Numbered from the stretch's first letter, positions 36,252-44,848 are shown. The stretch is 64,000 bases of DNA from Dysgonomonas mossii DSM 22836 (GCF_000213575.1 NZ_GL892007.1:340349-404348); one strand, 5' to 3'. A program made the numbers and translations. Notes: generated by a model from the letters alone, not told the origin.

Positions 36252-36893
36252 ATGAAAATTTCGAAAAAGAGAGAGCAGAAGCAAAACAAGTTTTGTATTC
36301 TGCCGAGTGGTAGAAATTTATGCAAGCAAATTATTACATTCTTTTTTTCGTTAGTCATGTTCCTGGTCTTCACAGACCAAGTACACGCACAACGATATAT
36401 TCCCGGACAAAGGGGATTTCAACTGACTGGCGGAACAGTGGATGGTTTAAAGCTAGCTTCAACGCATCATTTTGGGGCAGCAGTATCAACTTACACCAAG
36501 AATCAGAACCGATGGGTATTCGGAGCAGAATACCTGAATAAATCTCTTTCCTATAAGGATAAAAATATTCCTGTTGCACAATTTACGGGTGAAGGCGGGT
36601 ATTATGTAAATTTTCTTTCTGACCGCAGAAAAACATTCTTCTTGTCGTTCGGATTGTCGGCGCTTGCCGGATACGAAACAAGCAACTGGGGAGAAAAATT
36701 ACTGTATGACGGTTCTACCTTGCGAAATAAAGACGGGTTCATATATGGCGGTGCAGCAACATTGGAACTGGAAACATTCATAGCAGACAGAATTATATTA
36801 CTGGTTAATGCTCGTGAACGGATGCTGTTCGGCTCATCCATCGGAAAGTTCCATACACAATTCGGAATAGGTCTAAAATTCATTATAAATTAG
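36252..36893 (+). CDS. traO: TraO, outer-membrane beta-barrel conjugation protein
   Basis: A 213 aa protein with an extended basic N-terminus before the signal peptide (FFFSLVMFLVFTDQVHAQ), then a beta-rich body with aromatic-ended strands (VSTYTKNQNRWVFGAEYL), like an outer-membrane porin-type barrel; the last residues (HTQFGIGLKFIIN) fit a final strand. The ATG at 36252 is chosen, 1 base after the traN stop. Family TraO of CTn elements. Confidence 0.9.
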   Translation: MKISKKREQKQNKFCILPSGRNLCKQIITFFFSLVMFLVFTDQVHAQRYIPGQRGFQLTGGTVDGLKLASTHHFGAAVSTYTKNQNRWVFGAEYLNKSLSYKDKNIPVAQFTGEGGYYVNFLSDRRKTFFLSFGLSALAGYETSNWGEKLLYDGSTLRNKDGFIYGGAATLELETFIADRIILLVNARERMLFGSSIGKFHTQFGIGLKFIIN

Positions 36894-36900
36894 AAACAGT

Positions 36901-37335
36901 ATGAAAAAGATGTTAAGAATAACAATCATGGGGGTGTACTTGCTGGGAGCAATGCTGCTGGTGTTTTCTTGTGATGACAAGCTGGATGTTCAGCAGGCTT
37001 ATCCATTTACGGTTACGACCATGCCTGTGCAAAAGAAAATCAAAGTAGGCGAAACGGCTGAAATCCGGTTCCAGCTGCATCGGGAAGGATACTATCAGGA
37101 AGCAAAGTATCAGATCAGGTATTTCCAACCTGACGGAAAAGGAATACTGAAAATGGCAGACGATACAGTTTTTAAGCCTAACGATCTGTATCCGCTTCCG
37201 AGTGAAACTTTCCGCCTATACTATACGTCCGAATCTGCCGACCAGCAACAAATAGACGTATATATTGAAGACAGCTTCGGGCAGGTGGTACAGCTAACGT
37301 TTGCTTTCAATAATGAGAATAAAAAAGAGAAGTAA
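36901..37335 (+). CDS. traQ: TraQ (DUF3872), probable lipoprotein
   Basis: A 144 aa protein whose signal ends in a lipobox-like LVFSCDDK, so Cys24 is the probable lipidated residue, with a beta-sandwich-like body (VGETAEIRFQLHREG). It is the last tra gene before the terminator. traP, between traO and traQ in CTnDOT, is missing. Confidence 0.87.
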   Translation: MKKMLRITIMGVYLLGAMLLVFSCDDKLDVQQAYPFTVTTMPVQKKIKVGETAEIRFQLHREGYYQEAKYQIRYFQPDGKGILKMADDTVFKPNDLYPLPSETFRLYYTSESADQQQIDVYIEDSFGQVVQLTFAFNNENKKEK

Positions 37336-37359
37336 ATGTTTTTAAATGAATATTTTAAG

Positions 37360-37392
37360 AAAGACCTGAAAAGCTTTTTTAGGTCTTTTTTT
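37360..37392 (+). terminator. Intrinsic terminator of the tra operon
   Basis: AAAGACCT (37360-37367) pairs with AGGTCTTT (37381-37388) and runs into TTTT. The loop GAAAAGCTTTTTT can extend the stem. It lies 25 bases past traQ and separates the tra operon from the reverse transcriptase gene. Confidence 0.85.
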
Positions 37393-37397
37393 ATGAG

Positions 37398-37405
37398 TAT
37401 TTTTG
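37398..37405 (+). promoter_or_regulatory. -7 box of the reverse transcriptase gene
   Basis: TATTTTTG fits the Bacteroidales TAnnTTTG box and sits just after the tra terminator. Transcription would begin near 37412. The -33 region is only a T-rich tract of the terminator. If used, it rules out the TTG at 37403 and points to the TTG at 37421 as start. Confidence 0.5.
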
Positions 37406-37420
37406 CAAGAAAAAAAGATA

Positions 37421-38671
37421 TTGAGTACAGAAAAAACACTACTAGAACAATTAGCATCTCCAGATACTCTAAATAAGGCATGGAGTCTCTTAAGAAAAGA
37501 AAATGAGGATTCTTGTGGACTATCAGGTTTGACTATTGACGATTTTAAACAAAACTTAGAATCGAATTTGCTTGAATTGTGTGAAGAACTTAAAAATGGT
37601 AACTTCCAATTTTCGCCTTATAAAGCAGCTGCAATAAAAAAAGATAGTGGAGAATATAGACCATTACAAATACCTGAAATTAGAGACAGAGTTGTTTTAA
37701 AGGCAATATCTATCTTATTAGAATCAGAATTAGCAGTTTTACTAAAAAAAAGCGCAGATGTAAGTTTTGCATATCAAAAAGGAAAAGGTGTTAGAGAAGC
37801 AACTCTTAAAATGAAATCCTCTTATCAAAAAGGCAATGTGATACTAAAGGCTGATATTATAAACTTTTTTGAGGAAGTAAATAAAGATAGATTGTTAAAT
37901 AAACTTGTATTTCCCAACTTAAAAGACGATTCAATTAATGAATTAATTAGAAATTCATTAAACCCCAAATTAGGGCGATTAAAAAAAGAGTATCGAAAAC
38001 TGTTTAAAAATGTAGGTAATGGAATTCCGCAAGGGAACCCTTTATCTCCATTGCTTTCTAATGTTTATTTGACACAATTTGATTCTTTTATTAAAGATTC
38101 TGGTTATTCGATGATTAGATATGCTGATGATTTTATTATAATCATTAAATCAAAAGAGGATGCCGAAAAGGTTTACAAATTAATCTGTAGCTATTTAAAA
38201 GATAACTATTCTCTCAAGATTCATCCTTTAGAATTAAATAATGGAAAAACAGCAATAATTAATCCAGAGGAAAAAGAAATATCATTTCTCTCAATAAAAT
38301 ATGATGGGATTAATATATATCCCTCAAGAGAAACAGTCGGTCATTTAAAAGGTCGGATTAAAAAGTTAATGAAAGATGGAGTGCTAAACCATGATTTATA
38401 TACTAATATCTATAAAGAAATTGAAAAATGGATTGCAATTTATTCTTATTTAGATATTGAAAGATATTTTGAAGATATAGATTCATATTTAAAGTCTCAA
38501 CTAAAGAAGAAATTTGGAGAAAGGTATAATGCTCCAAAACAATGTAAAAAAATGGCTAATAAAATTAGAAATCGACAATATGATAGAGGTGCAAATAGTT
38601 TTTGGAGAAACTTAGATTTATCTAACCTTTTGCCTAAATTTATTAGAAGAAAAAAGAAATTTTCTGCTTAA
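37421..38671 (+). CDS. Reverse transcriptase, no intron features, possibly defence type
   Basis: A 416 aa protein (422 if started at TTG 37403; no ATG fits). The RT core is complete: YRPLQIPEIRDRVV (RT2), ILKADIINFFEEV with the first catalytic Asp (RT3), GIPQGNPLSPLLSNVYL (RT4), IRYADDFIII with catalytic Asp-Asp (RT5), and a thumb-like basic C-terminus. There is no HNH or maturase X-domain match, and no group II domain V nearby, so it is not an intron ORF; the retron msr/msd layout is also not evident. It resembles the unknown-group RTs, several of which are anti-phage (DRT). It stands between tra genes and ardA with its own promoter and terminator. Confidence 0.82.
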   Translation: MSTEKTLLEQLASPDTLNKAWSLLRKENEDSCGLSGLTIDDFKQNLESNLLELCEELKNGNFQFSPYKAAAIKKDSGEYRPLQIPEIRDRVVLKAISILLESELAVLLKKSADVSFAYQKGKGVREATLKMKSSYQKGNVILKADIINFFEEVNKDRLLNKLVFPNLKDDSINELIRNSLNPKLGRLKKEYRKLFKNVGNGIPQGNPLSPLLSNVYLTQFDSFIKDSGYSMIRYADDFIIIIKSKEDAEKVYKLICSYLKDNYSLKIHPLELNNGKTAIINPEEKEISFLSIKYDGINIYPSRETVGHLKGRIKKLMKDGVLNHDLYTNIYKEIEKWIAIYSYLDIERYFEDIDSYLKSQLKKKFGERYNAPKQCKKMANKIRNRQYDRGANSFWRNLDLSNLLPKFIRRKKKFSA

Positions 38672-38778
38672 AGTAATACTTTGATTAATCTGATTAAGTT
38701 CGGTTTCAATGTGACTTTCTTTTTCACAATTCACAAAAGGAAACAACAGGTAACTACATCAACCATTTTGTATAGTTT

Positions 38779-38797
38779 GGGGCGGGTTGCCCCGCCC
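38779..38797. terminator. GC-rich hairpin between the RT gene and ardA
   Basis: GGGCGGG (38780-38786) pairs with CCCGCCC (38791-38797) around TTGC, strikingly GC-rich for this region. It lies between two convergent genes and would stop both. No clear U-run follows on either side. A similar GGGGC...GCCCC stem occurs near 63350. Confidence 0.55.
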
Positions 38798-38806
38798 AAT
38801 TAGCAA

Positions 38807-39334
38807 TTAATTAATTCTGAAGACGAAACCATCTTCAAACCAGTAATCGGTCATGAAAAGATCACGAGCGAATTTTTCATAATCGAAATATGTCTTTGCG
38901 AAATCAGGTAAATCGTAGCAATCTTCAACAAGTTCGTAAGCGTAATCTTCTTCGTCTTTGTATTCGCCTTGATAATCATCTTCAAAAGATTGAATAAGGT
39001 CGTTAATGTTTTCGGAAGCGATATCGCTGCTCGTATGGTTAAGCCATACAGAAAATGCGTTTTGTTGCGTTTCACTCAAATCGGAAACAGCTTCTATTAC
39101 TTCAAAAATATTTTCAGAAAGCCAGCTTTCTCCAATAAGCCCTGATGGGATATTTTCCCAGTCTTGGAACATTAGTTCAGGATCTTCCTCGTCGCTGTGC
39201 AATACTTTACAAGCATCATAGAATTCTTCACTGTCGGAATAATCCGCTAAATCCATCCATTCTCCGAAGATTGAACCTTCGTTATACTTGGCGTAAGTGC
39301 CTACATAAATTCTTGCTTCTGATAAATTTTCCAT
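38807..39334 (-). CDS. ardA: ArdA antirestriction protein
   Basis: A 175 aa, strongly acidic protein with many Asp and Glu residues, the hallmark of ArdA, which mimics bent B-form DNA and blocks type I restriction enzymes as the element enters a new host. Family signatures: ARIYVGTYAKYNEGS at the start, GEWMDLADYSD, and the tail FEDGFVFRIN. It faces the RT gene and is probably made early after transfer. Confidence 0.95.
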   Translation of the reverse strand: MENLSEARIYVGTYAKYNEGSIFGEWMDLADYSDSEEFYDACKVLHSDEEDPELMFQDWENIPSGLIGESWLSENIFEVIEAVSDLSETQQNAFSVWLNHTSSDIASENINDLIQSFEDDYQGEYKDEEDYAYELVEDCYDLPDFAKTYFDYEKFARDLFMTDYWFEDGFVFRIN

Positions 39335-39400
39335 GACTCAAATTTTTATGACCTTTCGGTCGATTGTTTTCATGGGCGACTCAGGGTGTAGGGTTTAGGG

Positions 39401-39562
39401 ATGTCAAGTTTTGTGAAGGAAATACGCTCTGGACGAAGTACAGCAGGAAGATTTTCAGAAGCAATCGCAGACTCCGAACTTGAAAGCCCGTACAGACCCG
39501 TAAACACCTTTGCCAATGAATACACACGACCCGTTATGAATATTCCCAAAGTCATGGATTGA
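39401..39562 (+). CDS. Small open frame of 53 aa, possible gene or remnant
   Basis: ATG 39401 to TGA 39562 encodes a polar peptide starting MSSFVKEIRSGRSTAGRF and ending in PVMNIPKVMD. Its composition is protein-like, but no family is recognised. The minus strand is also open here (39370-39582), so coding is uncertain. It may be the start of a lost element gene. Confidence 0.35.
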   Translation: MSSFVKEIRSGRSTAGRFSEAIADSELESPYRPVNTFANEYTRPVMNIPKVMD

Positions 39563-39651
39563 AGAAGCTGATTATAGCGCAATAGTACGTATATAGAAGA
39601 ACTTCAGTTAAATGTGTTTGAAGGATTGACAGATTATTCCACAGATGAATG

Positions 39652-39659
39652 TATCTTTG
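39652..39659 (+). promoter_or_regulatory. -7 box upstream of the accessory gene array
   Basis: TATCTTTG matches TAnnTTTG, with TTG (39626-39628) 23 bases upstream as a weak -33 box. It would start a transcript near 39667 reading into the GNAT gene at 39746. Confidence 0.45.
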
Positions 39660-39745
39660 TTAAGAGAAACAAGCGGCGACAATGATAGAAATGTCGTATC
39701 AGGGTTGTTCCATTGAAAGATGGAATTTGTAATAAAGAGTTTGAT

Positions 39746-40225
39746 ATGAGTGAATTTAATATACGCAAAGTACAAATTGTCGATATTCCGGAACTTAATA
39801 AATTGTACAAAAACACCATTCTGAGCATAAACAGGAAGGACTATACATCAGACGAAGCAGAAGATTGGGCTTCTTGTGCTGACAATACGACTAATTGGCA
39901 TCAACTTTTAGAAGAACAACATTATGTGTTGGCAGAAAATAGAGAAGGGGTTATTGTTGGCTTCGGTTCTGTTAATGAGGCAGGTTATATGCATACCTTA
40001 TTTGTACATGCAGACTTTCAGCATCAGGGAATAGCTACTTTACTCTATCAGTATCTTGAAAAATATGCACAGGAACAAGGAGCCGAAAAAATAACATCGG
40101 AAGTAAGTATCACTGCAAAGCCTTTTTTTGAAAAGCAAGGTTTTCGGGTTGATGAAGAGCAAAAACGAAAAGCAAATAAATTGTATCTCACCAATTATAA
40201 AATGAGCAAAACTCTACTTGAATAG
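39746..40225 (+). CDS. GNAT-family N-acetyltransferase
   Basis: A 159 aa acetyl-CoA-dependent transferase. MHTLFVHADFQHQGIATLLY holds motif A (the Q-x-x-G-x-A acetyl-CoA loop), and AKPFFEKQGFRV is the typical last strand-helix. The substrate is unknown; the family acts on small amines, antibiotics or proteins. An upstream TTG frame from 39713 exists, but MSEFNIRKVQIVD at 39746 is the normal start. First gene of the accessory array. Confidence 0.88.
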   Translation: MSEFNIRKVQIVDIPELNKLYKNTILSINRKDYTSDEAEDWASCADNTTNWHQLLEEQHYVLAENREGVIVGFGSVNEAGYMHTLFVHADFQHQGIATLLYQYLEKYAQEQGAEKITSEVSITAKPFFEKQGFRVDEEQKRKANKLYLTNYKMSKTLLE

Positions 40226-40328
40226 TGAATTATGATAGATCAGAAGATTAGGGATATTATAATTGCAAATGCTTCAATGTTAAAATGTTTAGGATTTATT
40301 CGTATTTTTAAAATTTAATTGAAATAAC

Positions 40329-40673
40329 ATGAAACAATTAATAGCCTGTTGTGGACTGGATTGCGAGAGTTGCGATGCCCGTATAGCCACAGTCAATAAT
40401 GACAATCAACTAAGAGAAGAAACTGCCCGAAAATGGAGCGTTTTGAACAACGCTCCAATCACGTCAGAAATGATAAATTGTTTGGGTTGTCGTACAGAGG
40501 GAGTGAAAACTGTGTATTGCAGCAATATGTGTGAAATTCGTAAATGTGTGTTAGAAAAAAGATTTAATACCTGTGGCGACTGTAAAGAATTAGATAACTG
40601 CCAAATAGTTGCTCCTATTTTCCAACATGCTCCCAACGCGAAAGAGAATCTTCGATCTTTGAAAACTACTTGA
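40329..40673 (+). CDS. DUF3795 cysteine-rich protein
   Basis: A 114 aa protein with ten cysteines: CCGLDCESCDA at the start, NCLGCRTEG, YCSNMCEIRKC and CGDCKELDNC. The Cys pairs suggest zinc or Fe-S binding. DUF3795 has no proven function. Downstream of a GNAT gene with a 103-base AT-rich gap. Confidence 0.85.
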   Translation: MKQLIACCGLDCESCDARIATVNNDNQLREETARKWSVLNNAPITSEMINCLGCRTEGVKTVYCSNMCEIRKCVLEKRFNTCGDCKELDNCQIVAPIFQHAPNAKENLRSLKTT

Positions 40674-40695
40674 AAGCAAATTATTTTATATGATA

Positions 40696-41187
40696 ATGAA
40701 ATCACTGGCAGATTATGTTGCCATCTATAAAGAGCAACTTGAAAAAGGAGATATTCAAAAAGCTTATACAGGCTTGATTAAATATGTGCTAAGCTTGAAA
40801 ACCCATTTATCCAAAGTACAATCAAAAGATTTTGTCTTTGGTAATGTTTTTCAGGGTTATATGGATTATACATATTTCTATTTTTTCAACGACTTTTTGA
40901 GGGAGAGAAAGCTACGATTCGGGATTGTTTTGAATCATGAAAAGATGCGTTTCGAGCTTTGGTTGATGGGACAAAATACTGAAGTTCAATCAAAATATTG
41001 GGACTTACTGAAGCAAACAAAATGGAACGAAAAACAAGCATCAAAGCCTAAATATTCAGAACTCGAAGTGGTGTTGGTAGAAAATCCGGACTTTGATGAT
41101 TTAGATACTTTGACAGCAAAAATAGAAAAAGAGGTAGCTTATTATTCAGAAGAAATAATTGATTTTCTTAAAAATCATCCAATGTAA
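40696..41187 (+). CDS. DUF7000-like protein
   Basis: A 163 aa protein starting MKSLADYVAIYKEQLEKGDI (an ATG 6 bases earlier is also possible). YMDYTYFYFFNDFLRERKLR and FELWLMGQNTEVQSKYW resemble a family seen often in Bacteroidetes cargo regions; the DUF7000 assignment is from memory of its N-terminus and is tentative. No catalytic motif is visible. It is followed by a short MmcQ/YjbR gene remnant. Confidence 0.65.
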   Translation: MKSLADYVAIYKEQLEKGDIQKAYTGLIKYVLSLKTHLSKVQSKDFVFGNVFQGYMDYTYFYFFNDFLRERKLRFGIVLNHEKMRFELWLMGQNTEVQSKYWDLLKQTKWNEKQASKPKYSELEVVLVENPDFDDLDTLTAKIEKEVAYYSEEIIDFLKNHPM

Positions 41188-41202
41188 ATTATTTAGATTC
41201 TA

Positions 41203-41268
41203 CATTCAGTAGACGAAGTAATAAAAGAACTTCCTAAAAAGAAACAGCAGAAATATTTGAATATGTAG
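41203..41268 (+). pseudogene. 3' remnant of an MmcQ/YjbR-family gene
   Basis: In frame it reads [15 protein letters not shown] and then QKYLNM-stop, matching the end of the intact protein at 50178-50540 (HSADEVIKKLPKKKQ). Only about 21 codons are left, directly after the DUF7000-like gene and 2 bases before the next GNAT start. A footprint of recombination within the array. Confidence 0.75.
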
Positions 41269-41270
41269 TT

Positions 41271-41717
41271 ATGGAAATAAGAAATATTACAGAAAATAAA
41301 AAACAATTTCTCGATTTATTGCTTTTGGGCGACGAGTCGGAGACTATGATAGATCGTTATTTGAACCGTGGTGAAGTGTATGCGTTGTATGACGATGATT
41401 TAAAAGCTGTTTGTGTGGTAACACAAGAAAATAGTACCACTTGCGAACTCAAAAATATAGCAGTTTACCCGCAATGTCAGAGACAAGGATATGGAGTCGC
41501 ACTCGTGCGTTATATCACCAACCACTACAAAGAGAAATATGAAATGATGATTCTGGGTACAGGTGATGTCCCTTCGATTTTGTCTTTTTATCAAAAATGC
41601 GGATTTGAACCCTCTCACCGAATCAAGAATTTCTTTACAGATAATTATGATCATCCGATGTTTGAAGAAGGTGTTCAATTGGTTGATATGGTTTATCTAA
41701 AAAAGGATTTGAAATGA
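41271..41717 (+). CDS. GNAT-family N-acetyltransferase
   Basis: A 148 aa [24 protein letters not shown] contains the acetyl-CoA-binding R/Q-x-x-G-x-G motif, and [18 protein letters not shown] is the conserved end. It overlaps the next gene by 4 bp (ATGA), so the two are co-translated. Substrate unknown. Confidence 0.88.
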   Translation: MEIRNITENKKQFLDLLLLGDESETMIDRYLNRGEVYALYDDDLKAVCVVTQENSTTCELKNIAVYPQCQRQGYGVALVRYITNHYKEKYEMMILGTGDVPSILSFYQKCGFEPSHRIKNFFTDNYDHPMFEEGVQLVDMVYLKKDLK

Positions 41718-42100
41718 ATAAAAATATTAAAGATGCGATTATCGCATTAGAAAAACAGGCTTTAGAACTGTGGAATAATGGAAACCCTGATGGTTTTATA
41801 GACCTATCGGCAGATGATGTTGTTTATATCGATCCAGCCTTCGAGAATAAACTTGAAGGTAAAAAATCGTTGGAGGATTACTACAACACTATCAGAGGAA
41901 AAGTTAAGATCGATTTGTTCAAAATGATAAATCCTGTTGTACAACTATCATCAGAGATTGCTGTTTTGACATACAACTATGAAGCCCATAGAGATGATAT
42001 GGTCTTCAAAATGAGCTGTACAGAGGTTTATAGATTAGAAAAATCGAATCAGTGGAAAATCATACATACTCATTGGTCTTTCTATCAACCCCACAAATAA
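41714..42100 (+). CDS. NTF2-like (SnoaL/DUF4440-type) protein
   Basis: A 128 aa protein with the cone-shaped NTF2 fold pattern: long N-terminal helix ([18 protein letters not shown]), [17 protein letters not shown], and C-terminal strands ending [11 protein letters not shown]. Such proteins are isomerases, ligand binders or detoxifiers; the substrate is unknown. It overlaps the GNAT gene upstream by 4 bp. Confidence 0.8.
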   Translation: MNKNIKDAIIALEKQALELWNNGNPDGFIDLSADDVVYIDPAFENKLEGKKSLEDYYNTIRGKVKIDLFKMINPVVQLSSEIAVLTYNYEAHRDDMVFKMSCTEVYRLEKSNQWKIIHTHWSFYQPHK

Positions 42101-42104
42101 ATTT

Positions 42105-42638
42105 ATGATAATATCGAAAAATAAAATTGCAATAAAACCCACCCAAAGCCATGATATACAGTTGTTTGAGAAATGGTTGAATAAGGAATATATATACAAA
42201 TGGTTGTGTCCGGATGGCGAGGAAAATAGAGATGCTTGGCTGGATGAAGTGAATAATAAAAATGGTGATTATGATTTTCTATCGCATTTTATTGTTTATC
42301 ACAATGATGTAAAAATTGGATATTGTCTTTATGCCGATTGCTTCTTCTTGAAAGATTTGGAGGAAGAAGGGCACGATTTTGAAAGTCTGTATGGGAATGT
42401 AACGGAACAAAATCATACTTATGAAATTGGCTACCTGATTGGTGAGGAGGAGTATTTGAATAAAGGTATTGGTAAAATGATTATTCAAATACTGGAAGAA
42501 AAAATTGTAGCATTAGGCGGACGTGAAATCGCAGCAGACCCTTCCGAAGAAAATATTATCTCTATAAAGGCATTAATCAGCAATGGGTTCAAGAAAAAAG
42601 GAGATGGTGATTATCGGAAAAGAATATTAAATCAATAA
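42105..42638 (+). CDS. GNAT acetyltransferase, AAC(6')-like
   Basis: A 177 aa GNAT with the layout of aminoglycoside/spermidine-type acetyltransferases: HDIQLFEKWLNKEYIYKWL near the start, EIGYLIGEEEYLNKGIGK for acetyl-CoA binding, and NGFKKKGDGDYRK at the end. A drug-modifying role is possible but not provable from sequence. 4 bases after the NTF2-like gene. Confidence 0.85.
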   Translation: MIISKNKIAIKPTQSHDIQLFEKWLNKEYIYKWLCPDGEENRDAWLDEVNNKNGDYDFLSHFIVYHNDVKIGYCLYADCFFLKDLEEEGHDFESLYGNVTEQNHTYEIGYLIGEEEYLNKGIGKMIIQILEEKIVALGGREIAADPSEENIISIKALISNGFKKKGDGDYRKRILNQ

Positions 42639-42691
42639 GTAGAAAATGAAATTTTCAAACTATAAACTTATGTAAAAAAAGAATTGAATAC

Positions 42692-43543
42692 ATGGAAATA
42701 AAATCTCTGAGCAAAACAGACTTCGATATCATTTTCAATGCTTTCAATCAGGCGTTTGCAGATTATGAAATACAATTGAATAAAGAACAACTCCGAACCA
42801 TGCTAAAAAGAAGGGGCTTTAATAAGGATCTCTCTTTTGCTGCGTTTGATAGAGATAAAATAGTAGCTTTTACCCTTAACGGAATCGGTCACTTCAATGG
42901 ATTATACACATCATACGATACGGGAACCGGAACGCTGAGCCAATACCGGGGGCAAGGTTTAGCTACGCAAATCTTTGAATATTCTATTCCGTTTCTACAA
43001 GAAGCAGGTATTAAACAATATCTGTTGGAAGTATTGCAGCATAATACTAAAGCTGTTTCTGTTTATAAAAAACTAGGATTTGAAGTATCTCGGGAATTCA
43101 ATTATTCCATGCAAAAAAATGAAGATATCAATATCTCTGAAAAAGAATTTGCCAATTATTATTCAGTTAAGTTTATAAGCATCGAACAATTGAATCCTCT
43201 TTCATCTTTCGGTGATTTCTATCCTTCGTGGCAAAATAGCCTCGAATCGATACAACGGGCAGCCAATGATTTTATTTGCTTAGGCGTGTTTACTAATGAA
43301 CAACTTGTAGGGTATTGTGTTTTCGAACCTATATCAGGCGATGTTACCCAAATTGCAGTTAACAAACAGTTCAGAAGAAAAGGTGTTGCTTCTCTTTTAT
43401 TGAATGAGATGGTAAAATTGAATAAGAACCCAATTCTCAAAATCATCAATACTGATATCTTATGTGATTCTATATGCAGTTTTCTGAAAGCAAAGAACAT
43501 CGAAATGAAAGGAATGCAATTTGAGATGATAAGAAAAATATAA
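42692..43543 (+). CDS. Tandem GNAT acetyltransferase
   Basis: A 283 aa protein with two GNAT modules. The first, about 1-140, has LSQYRGQGLATQIFEYSIPF and KAVSVYKKLGFEV; the second, about 150-283, has QIAVNKQFRRKGVASLLLNE. Both acetyl-CoA loops look intact, with R/Q-x-x-G-x-A. Tandem GNATs of this length are known in Bacteroidetes and Firmicutes. Substrate unknown. Confidence 0.87.
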   Translation: MEIKSLSKTDFDIIFNAFNQAFADYEIQLNKEQLRTMLKRRGFNKDLSFAAFDRDKIVAFTLNGIGHFNGLYTSYDTGTGTLSQYRGQGLATQIFEYSIPFLQEAGIKQYLLEVLQHNTKAVSVYKKLGFEVSREFNYSMQKNEDINISEKEFANYYSVKFISIEQLNPLSSFGDFYPSWQNSLESIQRAANDFICLGVFTNEQLVGYCVFEPISGDVTQIAVNKQFRRKGVASLLLNEMVKLNKNPILKIINTDILCDSICSFLKAKNIEMKGMQFEMIRKI

Positions 43544-43577
43544 AATTAGTTTGTCTAATCAATTTTAAAATGAGCAA

Positions 43578-44342
43578 ATGGCTAACCAAATAATATCAGA
43601 TATTCGCCAAGCACTTATCGATAGTGCAGATGAGAAGACAAAAGCAGGATCTGACCGCTATCATAAACCCGGTGAAGCTCCTAAAGTACATGGTGTTAGG
43701 ATGGGAGAAGTGAGCAAGATCGGCAAATATGGTCTTCAACAAATAAAACATCTTCCCAAACAGAAGATATTCGATTTGTGCGAAGAGTTGTGGAAATCGG
43801 GTTATCTGGAAGAAGCTGTTATTGCTTGTACGTGGGCAGAATCGTTGCACAAACAATTTGAGCCTGCCGATTTTAAAATCTTTGAACATTGGGTATACGA
43901 TTATCTTACTAACTGGGCTGACACAGATACCTTATGCAATCATACTATCGGTGAGTTTGTAATGATGTATCCCGAATATATTTCGGAACTAAAGAAGTGG
44001 GCTAAATCTGAAAAACGATTAGTTAGGCGTGCCGCTGCTGTAACACTGATTATTCCTGCCCGCAAGGGTATGTTTCTGAAAGATGTTTTTGAAATAGCAG
44101 ATATTCTTCTGCTCGACAAAGACGATCTGGTACAGAAAGGATATGGCTGGGTGTTGAAAGCCGCAAGTATGAGTGAGTCCACCGCAGCATCAAAGAAAGC
44201 CGATCCTGAAATCCGAAAGAAGCATTTAAACGCAGTGTTCAACTATGTGATGTCTAAAAAATCAGTTATGCCTCGTACAGCTTTTCGCTATGCCATTGAA
44301 AAAATGCCTGCCGATTTAAGGGCAGAAGCAATGAAAAAATAA
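43578..44342 (+). CDS. AlkD-like DNA alkylation repair protein
   Basis: A 254 aa all-helical HEAT-like repeat protein of the DNA alkylation repair family; AlkD removes bulky or cationic alkylated bases. Seen: GVRMGEVSKIGKYGLQQIK, AVIACTWAESLHKQFEP, WADTDTLCNH (the acidic residue and Trp typical of AlkD) and KSEKRLVRRAAAVTLIIPAR. Its last 160 bp lie inside the 647 bp repeat and are found again at 48594-48753. Confidence 0.85.
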   Translation: MANQIISDIRQALIDSADEKTKAGSDRYHKPGEAPKVHGVRMGEVSKIGKYGLQQIKHLPKQKIFDLCEELWKSGYLEEAVIACTWAESLHKQFEPADFKIFEHWVYDYLTNWADTDTLCNHTIGEFVMMYPEYISELKKWAKSEKRLVRRAAAVTLIIPARKGMFLKDVFEIADILLLDKDDLVQKGYGWVLKAASMSESTAASKKADPEIRKKHLNAVFNYVMSKKSVMPRTAFRYAIEKMPADLRAEAMKK

Positions 44343-44829
44343 AGACTTATTTTTGTTAAATGAAAAAACATACAATTGTTTTCAATAATAATATCAAAAT
44401 TCCTGCAATTCTTTGGGGAGATTCTTCTAATAGAATTATAATTGCTGTTCATGGAGATTTGTCAAACAAAGAAGATAACGTTATAGCCTTGCTTGCTAAA
44501 AGTGCAATCCTAAAAGGTTATTGCGTTTTAAGTTTTGATTTGCCGGAACATGGAGAACGCAAAAATGATAATTATGAATGTAATCCTATAAATTGCATAT
44601 CCGATCTTCAAACAATTTATTCTTATGCAAAATCACTGAGTGCCGAAATATCTTTATTTGCTTGTAGTATGGGTGCTTATTTCAGTTTGTTGGCTTTTCA
44701 TGAATGTGTGATTCAAAAAACGCTATTTCTTTCTCCTGTCGTGAGTATGGAACATATAATACAAAATATGATGTCAGGATTTCAGATAAGCGAACAAAGA
44801 CTGAAAGAAGAACAAAAAATACCGTTACC
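44183..44829 (+). repeat. 647 bp direct repeat, left copy
   Basis: From the 3' part of the alkD-like gene to codon 156 of the hydrolase gene. The right copy is 48594-49240. By eye about eight differences (roughly 98-99 percent identity), for example CCTCGTACA versus CCTCGAACA. The two copies enclose the DUF3873/Septu-like block. Confidence 0.93.
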
Positions 44830-44842
44830 AACACATAACTAA
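44360..44842 (+). pseudogene. Truncated alpha/beta hydrolase
   Basis: Codons 1-156 match the intact gene at 48771-49484; then the frame leaves the repeat and ends after a few foreign codons (THN-stop). It keeps the nucleophile region FACSMGAYF but lacks the C-terminal third with the catalytic His. A product is probably inactive. Confidence 0.88.
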
Positions 44843-44848
44843 GTAACA

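Noticed and set aside
37336..38778. Group II intron around the reverse transcriptase
   Set aside because: No domain V-like hairpin, no GUGYG-type 5' end and no maturase or HNH domain was found; the flanking hairpins are terminators.
39370..39582. 70-codon minus-strand frame
   Set aside because: Composition does not look protein-like (long Ser/Leu runs) and the opposite frame is the better candidate; neither is certain.
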